NCBI GenBank assembly: GCA_000333855.2
Contig: CM007342.1
Coordinates: 436,387 to 500,386 of the forward strand
DNA length: 64,000 bases
Reading direction: 5' to 3'
DNA from: Endotrypanum monterogeii
Lineage: Eukaryota > Euglenozoa > Kinetoplastea > Trypanosomatida > Trypanosomatidae
Under the pieces are notes generated by a model. It ran no database searches. It saw nothing but the letters and a program-made list of their open reading frames with translations, and had not been told where the DNA came from. Shown here piece after piece: positions 21,501-30,897 of this stretch. How positions within the stretch are numbered: position 1 is the stretch's first letter; every line of letters starts with the position of its first letter. The translations under genes and the position numbers were made by a program.

Positions 21501-21519
21501 CAGGCGCTATCGTGGATGA
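18502..21519 (+). CDS. Protein kinase-like protein, probable pseudokinase, C-terminal membrane segment
   Basis: A 1005-residue protein. The kinase-like part shows the catalytic-loop region as HGNLKPNNVL (377-386), where the HRD Asp is replaced by Asn. VTDHLL near 408-413 may stand for the metal-binding DFG. SDVYALGVLLYMML (574-587) matches subdomain IX, and NPAERLTLAQLQHHAFF matches the final subdomain with its Arg. The spacing from catalytic loop to subdomain IX is about 190 residues, far more than usual, so the activation region carries a large insertion. No clear glycine loop or VAIK lysine was found. The C-terminal ~300 residues are Ser/Pro/Thr-rich and end in a short hydrophobic stretch (about 972-986) followed by RRRRERT, consistent with a tail anchor. 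The start is the first ATG after the likely acceptor. Loss of activity is inferred. Confidence 0.72.
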   Translation: MPPPAPKERRCGRTAKKGSNLCRAASEHSVHFELEPVARDVQRQMEQQLWRWLRKTHNLLYALDATARGSVQVMERAPAKAATPASPAVVVKTVAVTLPPHREQAHDSPEDEDVSWSRMQLMPNASLVLWEQRSRRLRHVAGVVDVFTLASMMRDTREGSLTKRSTGSTNDNGPTRLCTSFLGSSSDTTVSGRVPLPLMDTNEFREQGWSLDLAMDQTSQKHHQVCSCNATSRLPHPTVFLYAREYINHAHVLWHVLQERWGRERLPVTTMPTWVNTVLVFGSDDPEVEIEAASSLTEEALEKLRRHVERWLKGLSSADKAKKRVAGKAVASVSTYKAAMTAAASSDEEALTPHDAADILWGVCTAVARLHRAGLVHGNLKPNNVLIRHVFVNRCDPQMEAKSCEVHVTDHLLPLMPDKLVEPGALLTLPTPVALALGSTPAVLRHSKSVTMSGYVCVKLRETAEMPYLCGGGPHYSAIPPAFSLSGLRVNDVFSADDNDLSLEGGVDSLSSEAYEAVMLLHLAAPENVLLVAVSDSEVGMDVRGRETAAAATLSAGNARFRVWLNVQNATPASDVYALGVLLYMMLVGRLPPLPRYRRASQDASCTAVVGARPQPAYVEVIYDAVRALYESAGRRTPKHDPSQALDELKAFLRTAAAGQNLPLTLSLARAGVQPVAMDILVGMLHVNPAERLTLAQLQHHAFFQKLGRRRHALRAELKEVTRRMQFKAPVKDTNPLRNGVVAAAQRRTMPQNMGATAKTNDERPPALPMSTAGSRSVLEPSTPSDVVKTGNNDDCNTSDSVASPASPDGPVAPRSIFKKNLSAEGEETSLMVSPPSTPPSPPARLTRVPHSVYISQSRCERSFAPTSPSDTGGMKRGHCEYPRHCPDIHDTTKPRETSVKATTPTVPQTSPGTVREPKPLKHREALDQSHMSQKTAFAPPVARSSKAEASFRAPRRSVVQRPSAWTMQKPLGLYAMSLVFLFIVRLRRRRERTSLLNHIRRYRG

Positions 21520-22006
21520 CGCTCGCTATGGAAGTGGTTTGATGAGAGCAACTCGGGCTGCGCTGATCCTCCCTCCCTCCCCCTCTGATCAACTATTGTA
21601 TCCCCTCTTCTGCTTGCACTGCCCACTGCGTAGTGTCTTTTTGCCTAACATGTTCCTCTTGTATTTCTTGTTTTTATTTTCGTGGAGAAGGACATCTTCA
21701 CGCATCCCCTTTCAGAGTTTCACGGGGTTTTGTATCACCATCTCTCCCGCAGCCCGGCCAGTGCCCCCCTCCCTACCTCCCTCCCACTTTCTCACCTTGG
21801 GGCGAGGGGAGGGGGGGGGGGCAAAGCACTTCGTAGGACTGACCTCTATATATTTATGTTCGTGTACCCATCAGATTCTTTTTCCTCGCATTGATTCCAT
21901 TCCTGCGGGTGTAAGTGCGGGTGCGTATGTCTACTTGACCCTCGGAAGTGTCGAGTTCTCCCCCGTAGACACCCGCCCTAAAAAAAAAAAATGAAGTAAT
22001 AAAAGA

Positions 22007-22038
<32 letters not shown>

Positions 22039-22414
22039 TATACCTTAGCACACACACACACACACGTGTCCGCCCTAGGGAAAAATGCTCCTCCCTTTTT
22101 TTTTTCTACGTAAAGATGTATGTCTCACTTTCTGCGGCGGAAGAAGAGAACAGAGGCGGAGATGGGGTTGTGTGTGTGTGTGTGTTATGGGTGTGTCCCG
22201 GTAGGAAAACTATGAAGAGCATCTACCATGCTTGCGCTTCCGCCCATGTGCTCGCTGCTCTCCTCCCACCACCACTGCGGTTCCCCTCCTCTAAATATCG
22301 CTGACCCCTTCCCCAACATTTATGTTCCTCTGCGATGCCACAAGATCGTGGATCTGAACCACTCTACACGCAGGACTCTTCTCTTCAAGGATAAAAAACA
22401 CACTTGTGCACATC
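21520..22414. other. Intergenic spacer
   Basis: No gene seen. It contains a G10 run near 21811-21820, an A11 run near 21981-21991, (TA)n near 22007-22037, (CA)n near 22050-22065, T-runs near 22098-22106, and (TG)n near 22169-22185. A CT-rich stretch at about 22255-22310 could serve as the splice signal for the next gene. Confidence 0.7.
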
Positions 22415-23761
22415 ATGGCCTCTCAAGTTCCTGCGGCAGCAGCCAAGAAGCTGGTGCGCTGCACCCGACGCGTTCGGGATCCACTGAACTACCTCGTCAT
22501 GCAGCCGACAGATCCTGACCAAGTCACCACCTCGATCCGCACCGTGGACGTGGCCATGGTGACTTGGTTCGTGCCCCTGCAAAACCTCCAGTGTTGTCTG
22601 CACAAGCGATACGAAGCGGAACGATTTGGTGAAATGATTGTACCCAAGGGCATGGCCGTCCCGGAGCCAAAGCCACTGGCGCCGACAGAGGACAGGGTGG
22701 GAGCGGCGGCTGCGCGGCACGGGCCGTCGGCCGTTCCGCAATTTATGCGCATGACAGCGCCGCAACGAAGCGTTGAGGCCGATGTTGCCGGCGCCCCGGC
22801 CGCGTCCTCGTCCTCGCACCTGTCCTCCTCGTCATCCCCGTCGACGGGTGGTAATCAACTGAACAACTACGTGAACGAAGCTGGCGACACAGTGGTGCCG
22901 CTGGGACTCGTGACCATGATAGTCGGCAACAACATACCTGCCAAGCAGTCATGGCTGGAGCGCCTTGTTGATCCAGCGCCTCACCCAACGCTCTCGATGC
23001 GAGTCATGGTGATGGACCGAATCCATTGGCAACGCACCACCTGGTTGGCCGGAAGCATCTGCAGCAGCCTGTGCTGGGGGAGACTCCCTCAGCGTATTTT
23101 TTCCATCAACCTTGACTACCAGAATCCGGTCTACATCTCCGGTGGACCAGCCTTGGATGCAACCAAGGCAGCACCCAAGGGGGGCGCGCAGTTCTCTGCC
23201 AGGCATACGACTCAGCCGCTCATGTTCGACGCGGCCGCGCAGCGCTACACCTCCCCCTTTCAAATAGACGTTCCCGGTCTGAGCTTCAAGCTCAGGGTCG
23301 AGGACACTGGCAAGACCCTCTTTGACCCAACCTCTCGGGTGGTGGACGGCTTCCTCGACAACGAAAGTGCCTTGCACCGGCTCGCTCTCCAGCGCGAGGT
23401 GAACATGCTCGGCCTCGGCGGATCTGTGTACCGGCAGACGCTGTGGAGCAGCCCCTCTCTGCCGAACATCGGTCGCGTTGTCGAGTGCGAGTTCGGTTCT
23501 CTCTTCGAGCGCTATTTTGGATGCTCACCGGTGGGTGACCCAGTCGCCACGTGGCTGGTGGACTCGGTCGATAAAACACTGATCTACCAGATGGAGGGCG
23601 AAGTAGAGGACGAGAACGATCCGAACAGCGCCACAACTTACGGTGATCGCTCTCTGACGGAGCGTGTGCAGAAGAAGGCAATGAATCGCTACAACGGATT
23701 CCGCGACGACATCCGGCACAAGACGTACAGCGAACTCTCTGGTGATGAAATGCCGCGCTGA
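22415..23761 (+). CDS. Protein of unknown family, 448 residues
   Basis: I do not recognise a family. The ATG at 22415 (MASQVPAAAAKKLVR) is preferred to the in-frame GTG at 22406. The N-terminus is basic with few acids, which would suit a mitochondrial presequence, but this is weak. Residues ~95-150 hold a Pro/Ala region and a Ser run. The second half appears folded, with SFKLRVEDTGKTLFDP, LHRLALQREVNMLGLGG, VVECEFGSLFERYFGC and WLVDSVDKTLIYQMEGEV. The C-terminus is charged (RYNGFRDDIRHKTYSEL). Coding quality is good: long, uninterrupted and GC-rich, with no simple repeat in the folded parts. Confidence 0.8.
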   Translation: MASQVPAAAAKKLVRCTRRVRDPLNYLVMQPTDPDQVTTSIRTVDVAMVTWFVPLQNLQCCLHKRYEAERFGEMIVPKGMAVPEPKPLAPTEDRVGAAAARHGPSAVPQFMRMTAPQRSVEADVAGAPAASSSSHLSSSSSPSTGGNQLNNYVNEAGDTVVPLGLVTMIVGNNIPAKQSWLERLVDPAPHPTLSMRVMVMDRIHWQRTTWLAGSICSSLCWGRLPQRIFSINLDYQNPVYISGGPALDATKAAPKGGAQFSARHTTQPLMFDAAAQRYTSPFQIDVPGLSFKLRVEDTGKTLFDPTSRVVDGFLDNESALHRLALQREVNMLGLGGSVYRQTLWSSPSLPNIGRVVECEFGSLFERYFGCSPVGDPVATWLVDSVDKTLIYQMEGEVEDENDPNSATTYGDRSLTERVQKKAMNRYNGFRDDIRHKTYSELSGDEMPR

Positions 23762-23909
23762 TCAGAGAACGACCCAAATGCAACCTAATACAAGCTGGGG
23801 GGGGAAAAAGGTTAACCTTACTACGTAACGCACGTGTGTGGAAGTGGGAGAGAAGGGAGGGGGTACCAGTCAGCGCAACTACACAACAGTCTCTCTCTCT
23901 CTCTGTGTA

Positions 23910-23942
<33 letters not shown>

Positions 23943-24500
23943 CTTCCTTCCTTCCTCATGACCCGTGTTGGTCATTCCCATTTGAGAATTCATACCACGT
24001 TAAGGAAATGGGAAAACTGTACTTATTATAGTTATATATATATGTTTTTTTTTGGTTCTTCAAAAAAAAAAAAAGGATTGCGCTCCACGCTCCTCGCAGT
24101 GTCCCACGCCCCCTTCTTTTTTTCACCTGCTGACCCTCTCCTAATTTTTTTTTTCTCGAGGCAAGATAAGCTGTGCCGCTCTGGAAATCAGGGAGGGAAG
24201 AAAGAGGAGAACGGGAGAGAAGAAGAATGACGTAAAGGCATTCGTACAGTGAGGAACGAGTGGATGGCGGGCACCTGCTGTCCAGTTCAGGAGGGGATGA
24301 CTTCTTCTTCTTTGCGTCACCCCATCGACATGAGAACATGTGCACCTAACACCATAGCACACCCCCACCTCACACAATCTATCTCACCTATCTGCATTAC
24401 CCATCGTAATACACTATCGTTTCGCCTCGGTGTCCTACCGCTTCCCTCCCTCCCTCCCTCCTCCCCCCCCCCCATCCAGAGACGACAAACCTCAAGCGCG
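23762..24500. other. Intergenic spacer
   Basis: No gene seen. It holds a CT/TG array at about 23891-23942, a (TA)n-T9 tract near 24033-24052, an A13 run near 24062-24074, and a strong CT/C tract near 24440-24475 that ends in the acceptor listed separately. Confidence 0.75.
24440..24479 (+). promoter_or_regulatory. Polypyrimidine tract and splice acceptor for the second pseudokinase
   Basis: About 30 nearly uninterrupted C and T bases are followed by ATCCAG with the AG at 24478-24479. The next ATG is at 24501, giving a 5' UTR of about 21 nt. This excludes the longer in-frame extension to 24249. Inferred from pattern. Confidence 0.65.
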
Positions 24501-27248
24501 ATGTCCACACATCTGACAGCGCCCACTCAACTTGCCACAAGCAGGCAAGTACGGGGCGACGCAAGCATGACCGATCCCAGTCGCACAGAATCCACCAAGG
24601 GATTACCAAACGATCGTAAAAGCAGCATCAGTGCGCACTTGACCACATCAGACAGCACAGCACATCGCCAGGTCATCGGGAAATACGAGCTAGGCCGTAT
24701 TCTTGCCACCGGCGATTTTGATTGCCGCACCCGCCTCTGCACACACATCACCACTGGCCTGCCATATGTCGTGCGAGTATACGACAAGCGTGTGCTGGAA
24801 GAGACGAAGTGGATGTGGGACCGTGTAGCGGAGTCGATCCGTGTTCAGCGTACTCTCCCCAAGAATAAACATGTGCTGGAGATGGTGGAATGCTTCGAGT
24901 CCAATACATCGATCTACATCATGATGCATATGTTCTCCTCCATGAACATTGCTCAGCTCTTCACGGACGCCGCGGCCCGTGCAACGCTTCTTTATCGTCT
25001 GCAGAACTTGTCGCGCGCGGTCCTCCATTCTTCTTGCGCCTCGAACTCGACAGGTGCGTCCAGGTGGGACTCAGAGAACCCTGAAAAAGATGCGCGCCAT
25101 CACGCGCCGATCCCACTGCATGCGCTGCAAACGACAGATCTCACGGGCACTGATACACTTCACGAGATCACATCACCGACACCCTCAGCGAAAAACCCAT
25201 CCATACAAGTATCATTTCGCCGGGCAGAGAAGAGTGCGCGTACCTCAGTCGCACCTACAGCGGACTTGCAATTTTTTGGGTGTGGCGCAGAGGAGGCGGC
25301 GGACGTGAACGACATGTCTTTCCGCAGCCATGAAAAAGGCGCCAGCATCACCAGCACCGCTGCACGGACGAAGGGCGATGCCGGAAACTCGCTGGCGGCG
25401 ATGGCCGCGCTCAATAGCCTCGGTAAAACGGTGCTGCCGTCGCATGTACCGCTGACGCTTATCAGGGTCCTTTTTGAGCAGGCTGTTAAGGGTGTGTTGC
25501 ACCTGCATCATAACAACGTCGTCCACACCGGAATAGCCCCTGACCACCTTCTGGTCGCGCCCGATGGCCTGCTCCGCATCAGCAACATGGTTTCGTGTTG
25601 CTTCTGCGCGCCTGGTGGTCGTCTGCACGACATTCGCGGCACAAGGCACACAGTTCCCCCGGAGGTGCTGAGAGGAGAGTCGTATGACCCCTATCTCGCT
25701 GATGCCTGGGCACTTGGTGTGGTCTTGTATTTCATGCTAAACCGTGGTCGCTACCCGCATGACGGGGCAAGCACACTTCGACACATTCTTCACGGCCACA
25801 CCCGGCCCTCACGGCCTGGACTGCCACCCGTTGCGCTAGACCTCGTCGCCCGCCTCATGCAGACCTCCCCTGAGGAGCGGCTCCCTGTCTACGCTATCCT
25901 CGCTCACCCCTTCTTCTCAGTGGACTTGCCTTCCATTGCGGAAGAGCGAGCGGCAGATGCAGCAGAAGAGGCGAAGCTACAGGCCCAGTTCGCATATCAT
26001 CACACAATCCCTTCCCCACCTGCTTATTGTATGAACACTGTAGGCAACACCGGAGACACTTCTAGTAGGCGTCAGTCGCAAAGCAATGACATAGCGGCTG
26101 GCACACACCGTTGGAGCCTGACATTGCCTCACCAAGACTCGCTCATCTCTTTCGGGAGTGGTGGTAGCATCACATTCGCAGATGAGGTGAGCAGCGTAAG
26201 AATGGAAACACACAAAGACGACACATCAGGAAAAAACGACTCCCCGAGGTGGACCAACATCCGCGTGGCCGGCTCCCCGCCTGCCGCTCCATCCAAACCC
26301 CGCTTCGCGGCGGAACCGCGATCGCTGCCGCTGACGATCAAACAGAGGGAACAGGTGGGAACTTCCCTGTTAACGGCGAGCCTTCGTGACAGTGTGGTCG
26401 TTTCCGAATCGGTGCCTCTCCGCCCCATATGGCGTGCTGGGCTGGCACCAACAAGAGAGCTGCTGGAAGATCATTCCGCTCGGGTAATCCAGTACCACTA
26501 CCGCCAACGGCAGAGCCGCCGTCGATTCCGAGCTGAGACGAGGGCGCTAGTGGCTCGCAGTCAAAAGAAATATCCCGTAAACGCAAACAAGGGGGGAATC
26601 TTCTGGCCACAACAGTCTATGCGGGACCACAACATCCCTCTCCCCCCCGCACGTCGAGGCGTCTCCACCGGCAGCAATAATAAAACAGGTAGGCACGTGG
26701 AGGGAAAGTCCCTCTCTCATCGCCAGAAACCCGGGGCGGTTTCTGTAGCATTGACGAACAAGTCCGCGCATTCGACCAACACCAACGGCGTTCTCATTCA
26801 TACGCTTGCCGACTCACACAATAGTGCCCACGGCGAAGATGACGGCGAAGCCAGCTTCTTTAGCCACCTCGGTGTTTCTCGAGAAAACATGGCGAGGAGC
26901 TGTAGCTATGTCTCCTCGTCGTCCATCATAGGTGAAACAGATGGCACAGCAACGGGAGTGCAGACGCGTATTAGTGCTATAGGCGACCCTTATGCGGGAT
27001 CTCAGCGACACCTACTCGCATCCAAGACTGGTATTCTGTCCACAATGTTGTCTCCCCGTACCCTGGGTGGCAACGTCATTCGTACCGCTGATGGTGAGCG
27101 GTCAGTGGAAAGAACCGTGAAGGACGGCGAGCCGTGTCCGCTCTGTAGCCGCAAGTCATACCCGACGCGTACCATTTGCATGAACCCGTACCCTGACACT
27201 CCCTATCTCTACACCAAGGGCATGTTCACGAATACGCCGTCGACGTGA
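24501..27248 (+). CDS. CAMK-like pseudokinase with IQ motif
   Basis: A 915-residue protein whose kinase fold begins KYELGRIL (61-68). All three catalytic landmarks are changed. The VAIK position reads VVR (Arg92). The HRD position reads HTG (342-344), followed by IAPDHLL. The DFG position reads SNM (361-363). Non-catalytic landmarks remain: PPEVLRGESYD (APE region), ADAWALGVVLYFML and EERLPVYAILAHPFF, with wording closest to CAMK/SNF1-type kinases. A long Ser/Thr-rich insertion (~150-310) splits the domain. Downstream are a Ser-rich linker, an IQ-like motif (VIQYHYRQRQSRRRF, near 662) that could bind calmodulin, and a terminal CPLC (879-882). Function is probably scaffold or allosteric; that is inference. 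Confidence 0.85.
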   Translation: MSTHLTAPTQLATSRQVRGDASMTDPSRTESTKGLPNDRKSSISAHLTTSDSTAHRQVIGKYELGRILATGDFDCRTRLCTHITTGLPYVVRVYDKRVLEETKWMWDRVAESIRVQRTLPKNKHVLEMVECFESNTSIYIMMHMFSSMNIAQLFTDAAARATLLYRLQNLSRAVLHSSCASNSTGASRWDSENPEKDARHHAPIPLHALQTTDLTGTDTLHEITSPTPSAKNPSIQVSFRRAEKSARTSVAPTADLQFFGCGAEEAADVNDMSFRSHEKGASITSTAARTKGDAGNSLAAMAALNSLGKTVLPSHVPLTLIRVLFEQAVKGVLHLHHNNVVHTGIAPDHLLVAPDGLLRISNMVSCCFCAPGGRLHDIRGTRHTVPPEVLRGESYDPYLADAWALGVVLYFMLNRGRYPHDGASTLRHILHGHTRPSRPGLPPVALDLVARLMQTSPEERLPVYAILAHPFFSVDLPSIAEERAADAAEEAKLQAQFAYHHTIPSPPAYCMNTVGNTGDTSSRRQSQSNDIAAGTHRWSLTLPHQDSLISFGSGGSITFADEVSSVRMETHKDDTSGKNDSPRWTNIRVAGSPPAAPSKPRFAAEPRSLPLTIKQREQVGTSLLTASLRDSVVVSESVPLRPIWRAGLAPTRELLEDHSARVIQYHYRQRQSRRRFRAETRALVARSQKKYPVNANKGGIFWPQQSMRDHNIPLPPARRGVSTGSNNKTGRHVEGKSLSHRQKPGAVSVALTNKSAHSTNTNGVLIHTLADSHNSAHGEDDGEASFFSHLGVSRENMARSCSYVSSSSIIGETDGTATGVQTRISAIGDPYAGSQRHLLASKTGILSTMLSPRTLGGNVIRTADGERSVERTVKDGEPCPLCSRKSYPTRTICMNPYPDTPYLYTKGMFTNTPST

Positions 27249-27329
27249 GAGAGTGTAGTGAATTACGCGCGGGCATTATATATCGCTCAGCTCTCACATG
27301 GCACCTCCTCCCCCACACTCTCGGCACAT

Positions 27330-27371
<42 letters not shown>

Positions 27372-29140
27372 AGGGAGGGGAGGGAAAAAGGGATGTGATG
27401 TTTCCTGCACGACAGCTGACGGCGGCGTTGCTACTCTTTCCGCGACAGCATGGAAGCTTCGCGCACTCCTCCCCTCCCCTCCCTCCCCCCCCCCACCTAC
27501 ACACACACACACCTCCTTTCCTACTTTTGCTTTTGCGTGAGGAAGACTAGATGTATTCATGTTCTCCTATTGCAGCCCCACTCCAGGCGCGCACTCATCT
27601 CCTTGGCTCCTTTGCGCCAAACCATTGCACCTTAACCCGATCCCTGCCCTGTGCTTGTGAGGGCTATGGTGAATGCTTTATTGGTGCTTCCCCAACGCAA
27701 CCTCCCGTTATATCCTTACGCTATCAGCTTTGTACTTTGTTATCGCGACACACTGAAAGGTGACCCTCATATACATATATAGATATGTATATTATATACT
27801 GAGACAGGTATCACCGGAAATGTTTGTGCCCGCAATGGTAAAATGCCACTTATGTGTTTATAAACGAAAAAAAAGGGGGGGGGATTGTATGTATGTATAT
27901 ACCCCCTCCCCCCTCCCCCCCCCTTCCCCCCCTTCCCCCCCTCACTCCCTACGTATGCACCGGTGCACACAAAAAGAAGGGGTGTGATGAGTTGTCTGGC
28001 ACCGACCTAATTCCAACCATCCACACACCGCTTCTCTCAGCGAACCGATAAGTAAATGAAAATGCTGAGATGAGTTGCACCACTTGTCTCTTGCCTTCCT
28101 GTCTGTGAGTATATGTGTCTAGTGCAGAGAGGGGGAAGGGGGGGATGGCAGCAATAACGGGGCAGTGTGCAGTGTATGCATGCGCGTGTGGGGGGGGGGT
28201 AGGCATCTGGGTAGAAACTTGCCTTCCACCTCATCCCACCGCTTTTTTGTTGTTTTTTTTTCGTGTGTGTGCGCGCACTACCCTTTGCACAGTCTTTTCG
28301 TGGTTTCTCCCCGCCGCCGCCGCCGCTGCTGCTGTCGTCGTTTGCACCACCCTGGAGATGCACAGGCGCCTGTGATCCTGAGAGCCCTTGAAGCCCCTCG
28401 CCGGGCAAAGTTTCGACTGAGGGGAGGGGGGACAAGGCACACTGCGCAGGCAGAGACATTAGTATTGGCACCAACGAGTGGATCCGTCACTGGTCAAAAA
28501 AAAAAAAAAGAGAGACATTCTTCAGCCCATATAAATATACTAATATCGGGTGAAGGGCCACGAAAAGGTGTATGTCAAGCTCCAATAAGGAACGCACCAG
28601 TGAGTGAGCTCTCGAGAAACGCAGTGCTCATCGGGATTCGTTTTTTTTTTTTTCGGGGGAGGGGACAACCCGGTTGCACAGGGTCATCCTACAGCACCTT
28701 GCTCTCACCCCCTACGCTCCTGTCAAAAGTGGTGTGCCGTTGTTGTGAGCGATGTCTTCCATGACGGACTATATACTTCTTTCGCCCACTCTGTTTTTTA
28801 TTTTCTCTCGCTCATCATCATCATCATCACCTCCTCCTTGGCTACTGTGCGTGCCCTCGTCCTCCTCCTCTTTGCACTTTGAGCACTGCACTGAAAGCTC
28901 ACTAGACTGCAACTGACAAACCCTTTGCGCGCACACATACGCACACACACACACACACACACACGCGCGCGCGTATAGAGACGATACATCACCGATGCAT
29001 AGATGCACCATCGCAGAGAAGAACCAAGTCGACGTGAAACGTTTGTACCCATAACACGTGCAAGCGCGTAGGGTCACATCATCGGCTGCCTGTGAACAGC
29101 ATTAACAGAGGTACACCAACGAGTACGGTTGTACAGAAAC
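27249..29140. other. 1.9-kb intergenic spacer
   Basis: No convincing gene. It contains a long (TG)n array (27332-27370), C and CT runs with a short (CA)n near 27471-27512, a G8 run near 27876-27883, C-rich blocks near 27901-27940, G9 near 28190-28198, CCG/CTG triplet runs near 28310-28335, A13 near 28497-28509, T12 near 28640-28651, (CAT)n near 28813-28828, and (CA)n-(CG)n near 28940-28973. An open frame at 28165-28764 crosses several of these and is not supported. Confidence 0.7.
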
Positions 29141-30496
29141 ATGGCGCCGTCCTATCACATCCTTCTTGCGATCCTGCCTCTGCTTTCCTTCGTGGATGTT
29201 GTACTTCTCAGTGTCCGAACCCTCGCGTCGCAGCGCTACGACGGTCCCGATTTTTGCTATGCGATCATGGCAGTGCAGGAGTCTGTACTACTCGTTGAAC
29301 TCCTCGCGGTGTTGGCTCAGCTGTTCACCACATACCTCCTCACAACCGGTATGTGGGGGCAAGTCGCAGCACTTCTAAGCGCCTACGCACCCCTTTGGCT
29401 GTTGCGTGTTTCCCTCACCGTCACTACGGTGGTCTACAAGAACTTTATTCACCCGCGTCAGGCATCCGCGGCAGTGTTCCGTGGTGAACCACACTTTCTC
29501 CCCCACTTCCCCCGCGCCTGGGGTGCCCCTGGTTACGGTGCGGTCTTCTCCCTCGACATCGCCTGCTGCTTTTTCTACTACCTCTCCGCCGTGTATGTGC
29601 TGGGCTACCTCTCAAATGAAACCCTCTACGTACCATACCATCGAAGGCCATGGCGCCATCTCCAGCGGAAGCGGGCTATCGCAGTTGCGACTGCAACCGA
29701 TCAAGACAGCCGCCATACAAAACAGAGGAAGCGGCAGCGGTGGGAACAGAAAGAAAGGGCGGCGGGCGCCACTGGTGACGGCGGTGGCTGGGGTGTGTCC
29801 GGGAACCCCGGAATGATGTCGCTCACCCAAACCCCTTCTTTTTTGCGGTGGAGAGCCAATATGTATTCGGAACAGGGGAATGTAGACCACCAGGGAGGCA
29901 CTACAGACAGCGGCGACCATGCACAATCACATTCATTAAAGGAAGAATTCTCGCGAGGGGAAGCCTCGCATCAATCTTCTGCAGCCCGAGCTAGCTTCGA
30001 GAAAGGTAAAAACGATGGGGTTCACGCGACAACCCACATCCCCGGCGCACACCCTGCGACCCCTGGTAGCCCCCCACACTGGCTGCCAACAACTCCGCAG
30101 AAGCGCTCGTCTGACGCGGTCTCCGCTGCGGCAAAACCGCCGCGAGCAGCAAAACAAAATCACAATAAAGTGTCTGCGCCGCCGGACAGAAACTTCGAAG
30201 CAAAGACGCAGATGCAGCCAACTAGTGTTTTCACAAACCTGCCGCCTCTGCAGCTGCACCACCGCTTCACTGCCAATGGCGAGGGGGTAGAAAAGCAACT
30301 GCATCACTTCGCCAAAGCGGTGGTAGCCCACGGCTACACGCCCACGACGTCAACGTCGGACAAGGCCGCCCCGGGGAAGCTGTCCAGCAGTGGGCACACA
30401 GAGAGTACCGGCGCTGTTGGTCAGCACCCGACTCTGGTGAAGCAAGACGCCGACAGCCCCGCCTCTGTGACGACCTACACACCACACCGTCGTTGA
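29141..30496 (+). CDS. Four-pass membrane protein, TMEM138-like candidate
   Basis: A 451-residue protein starting MAPSYHILLAILPLLSF. Four hydrophobic helices are visible at about 6-27, 39-67, 73-98 and 132-156. The membrane core is therefore ~170 residues, close to the length of TMEM138, a ciliary protein of about 160 residues. The order fits too: a short N-terminus, a glutamine-containing second helix (VQESVLLVELL), and an aromatic fourth helix (CCFFYYLSAVYVL) followed by a basic tail start. This resemblance is my recollection of the family, so the name is tentative. Residues ~175-451 are hydrophilic, Arg/Lys- then Ser/His-rich and probably disordered. The in-frame start at 29129 is not an ATG, so 29141 is used. 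Confidence 0.75.
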   Translation: MAPSYHILLAILPLLSFVDVVLLSVRTLASQRYDGPDFCYAIMAVQESVLLVELLAVLAQLFTTYLLTTGMWGQVAALLSAYAPLWLLRVSLTVTTVVYKNFIHPRQASAAVFRGEPHFLPHFPRAWGAPGYGAVFSLDIACCFFYYLSAVYVLGYLSNETLYVPYHRRPWRHLQRKRAIAVATATDQDSRHTKQRKRQRWEQKERAAGATGDGGGWGVSGNPGMMSLTQTPSFLRWRANMYSEQGNVDHQGGTTDSGDHAQSHSLKEEFSRGEASHQSSAARASFEKGKNDGVHATTHIPGAHPATPGSPPHWLPTTPQKRSSDAVSAAAKPPRAAKQNHNKVSAPPDRNFEAKTQMQPTSVFTNLPPLQLHHRFTANGEGVEKQLHHFAKAVVAHGYTPTTSTSDKAAPGKLSSSGHTESTGAVGQHPTLVKQDADSPASVTTYTPHRR

Positions 30497-30897
30497 CCTT
30501 CTGCCTCCCCCCACAGGGGGGGGGGGGGCCGCTGGACCGTTGTGGCTGCGTCTTTGATATGCACCTGAAGTCGCTCTAGAACGATCAAGTTTGCCTGGGG
30601 AAAATAGAGAGAAATACGCAGTGAGGGCGCTTCCCCAAACTCATGGGCCCTACTACCACACGAATACATTTCCCTTCTGCCGCCGTCGCCGCTGGGGGGG
30701 GGGGGGGGCAAGGGAGGGGAGGGAAGGATTTCACGCTAGCACCGCTGGGTCAAGCGGCGGCTCCATGGATGCTCCTCCGTCTCCCTCCCTCAACCCGTTC
30801 CTCTCCCCTTTTACTCTCTATCAGACTCTCCGCGGAAGCTTTCCGTGAGACGAGAACTCACGCACACACACACACACATACATACAAGCTCGATCAT
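30497..30897. other. Intergenic spacer
   Basis: No gene seen. It contains a G10 run near 30518-30527, a G12 run near 30697-30708, a CT-rich tract at 30781-30822 with AG at 30823-30824, and a (CA)n tract near 30862-30879. Confidence 0.75.
30790..30824 (+). promoter_or_regulatory. Candidate trans-splice acceptor for ChaC-like copy 1
   Basis: A CT-rich tract ends in ATCAG (AG at 30823-30824). The first downstream ATG is 30898, after a 73-nt leader holding the (CA)n tract. The presence of an intact acceptor suggests the locus is transcribed and processed even if its frame is broken. Confidence 0.5.

Noticed and set aside
23292..23993. 233-codon minus-strand open frame
   Set aside because: It overlaps the 448-residue plus-strand gene antisense and then runs through a (TG)n array.
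24249..24500. N-terminal extension of the IQ-motif pseudokinase
   Set aside because: It crosses the polypyrimidine tract and acceptor at 24440-24479, so it would be removed by trans-splicing.
27332..27370. (TG)n array as a telomeric or CRISPR-like repeat
   Set aside because: Pure dinucleotide without spacers and unlike the TTAGGG kinetoplastid telomere repeat; an ordinary microsatellite.
28165..28764. 199-codon plus-strand open frame in the 1.9-kb spacer
   Set aside because: It is built from poly-T, triplet and A-run translations and begins in a (TG/CG)-rich repeat; no conserved-looking segment.
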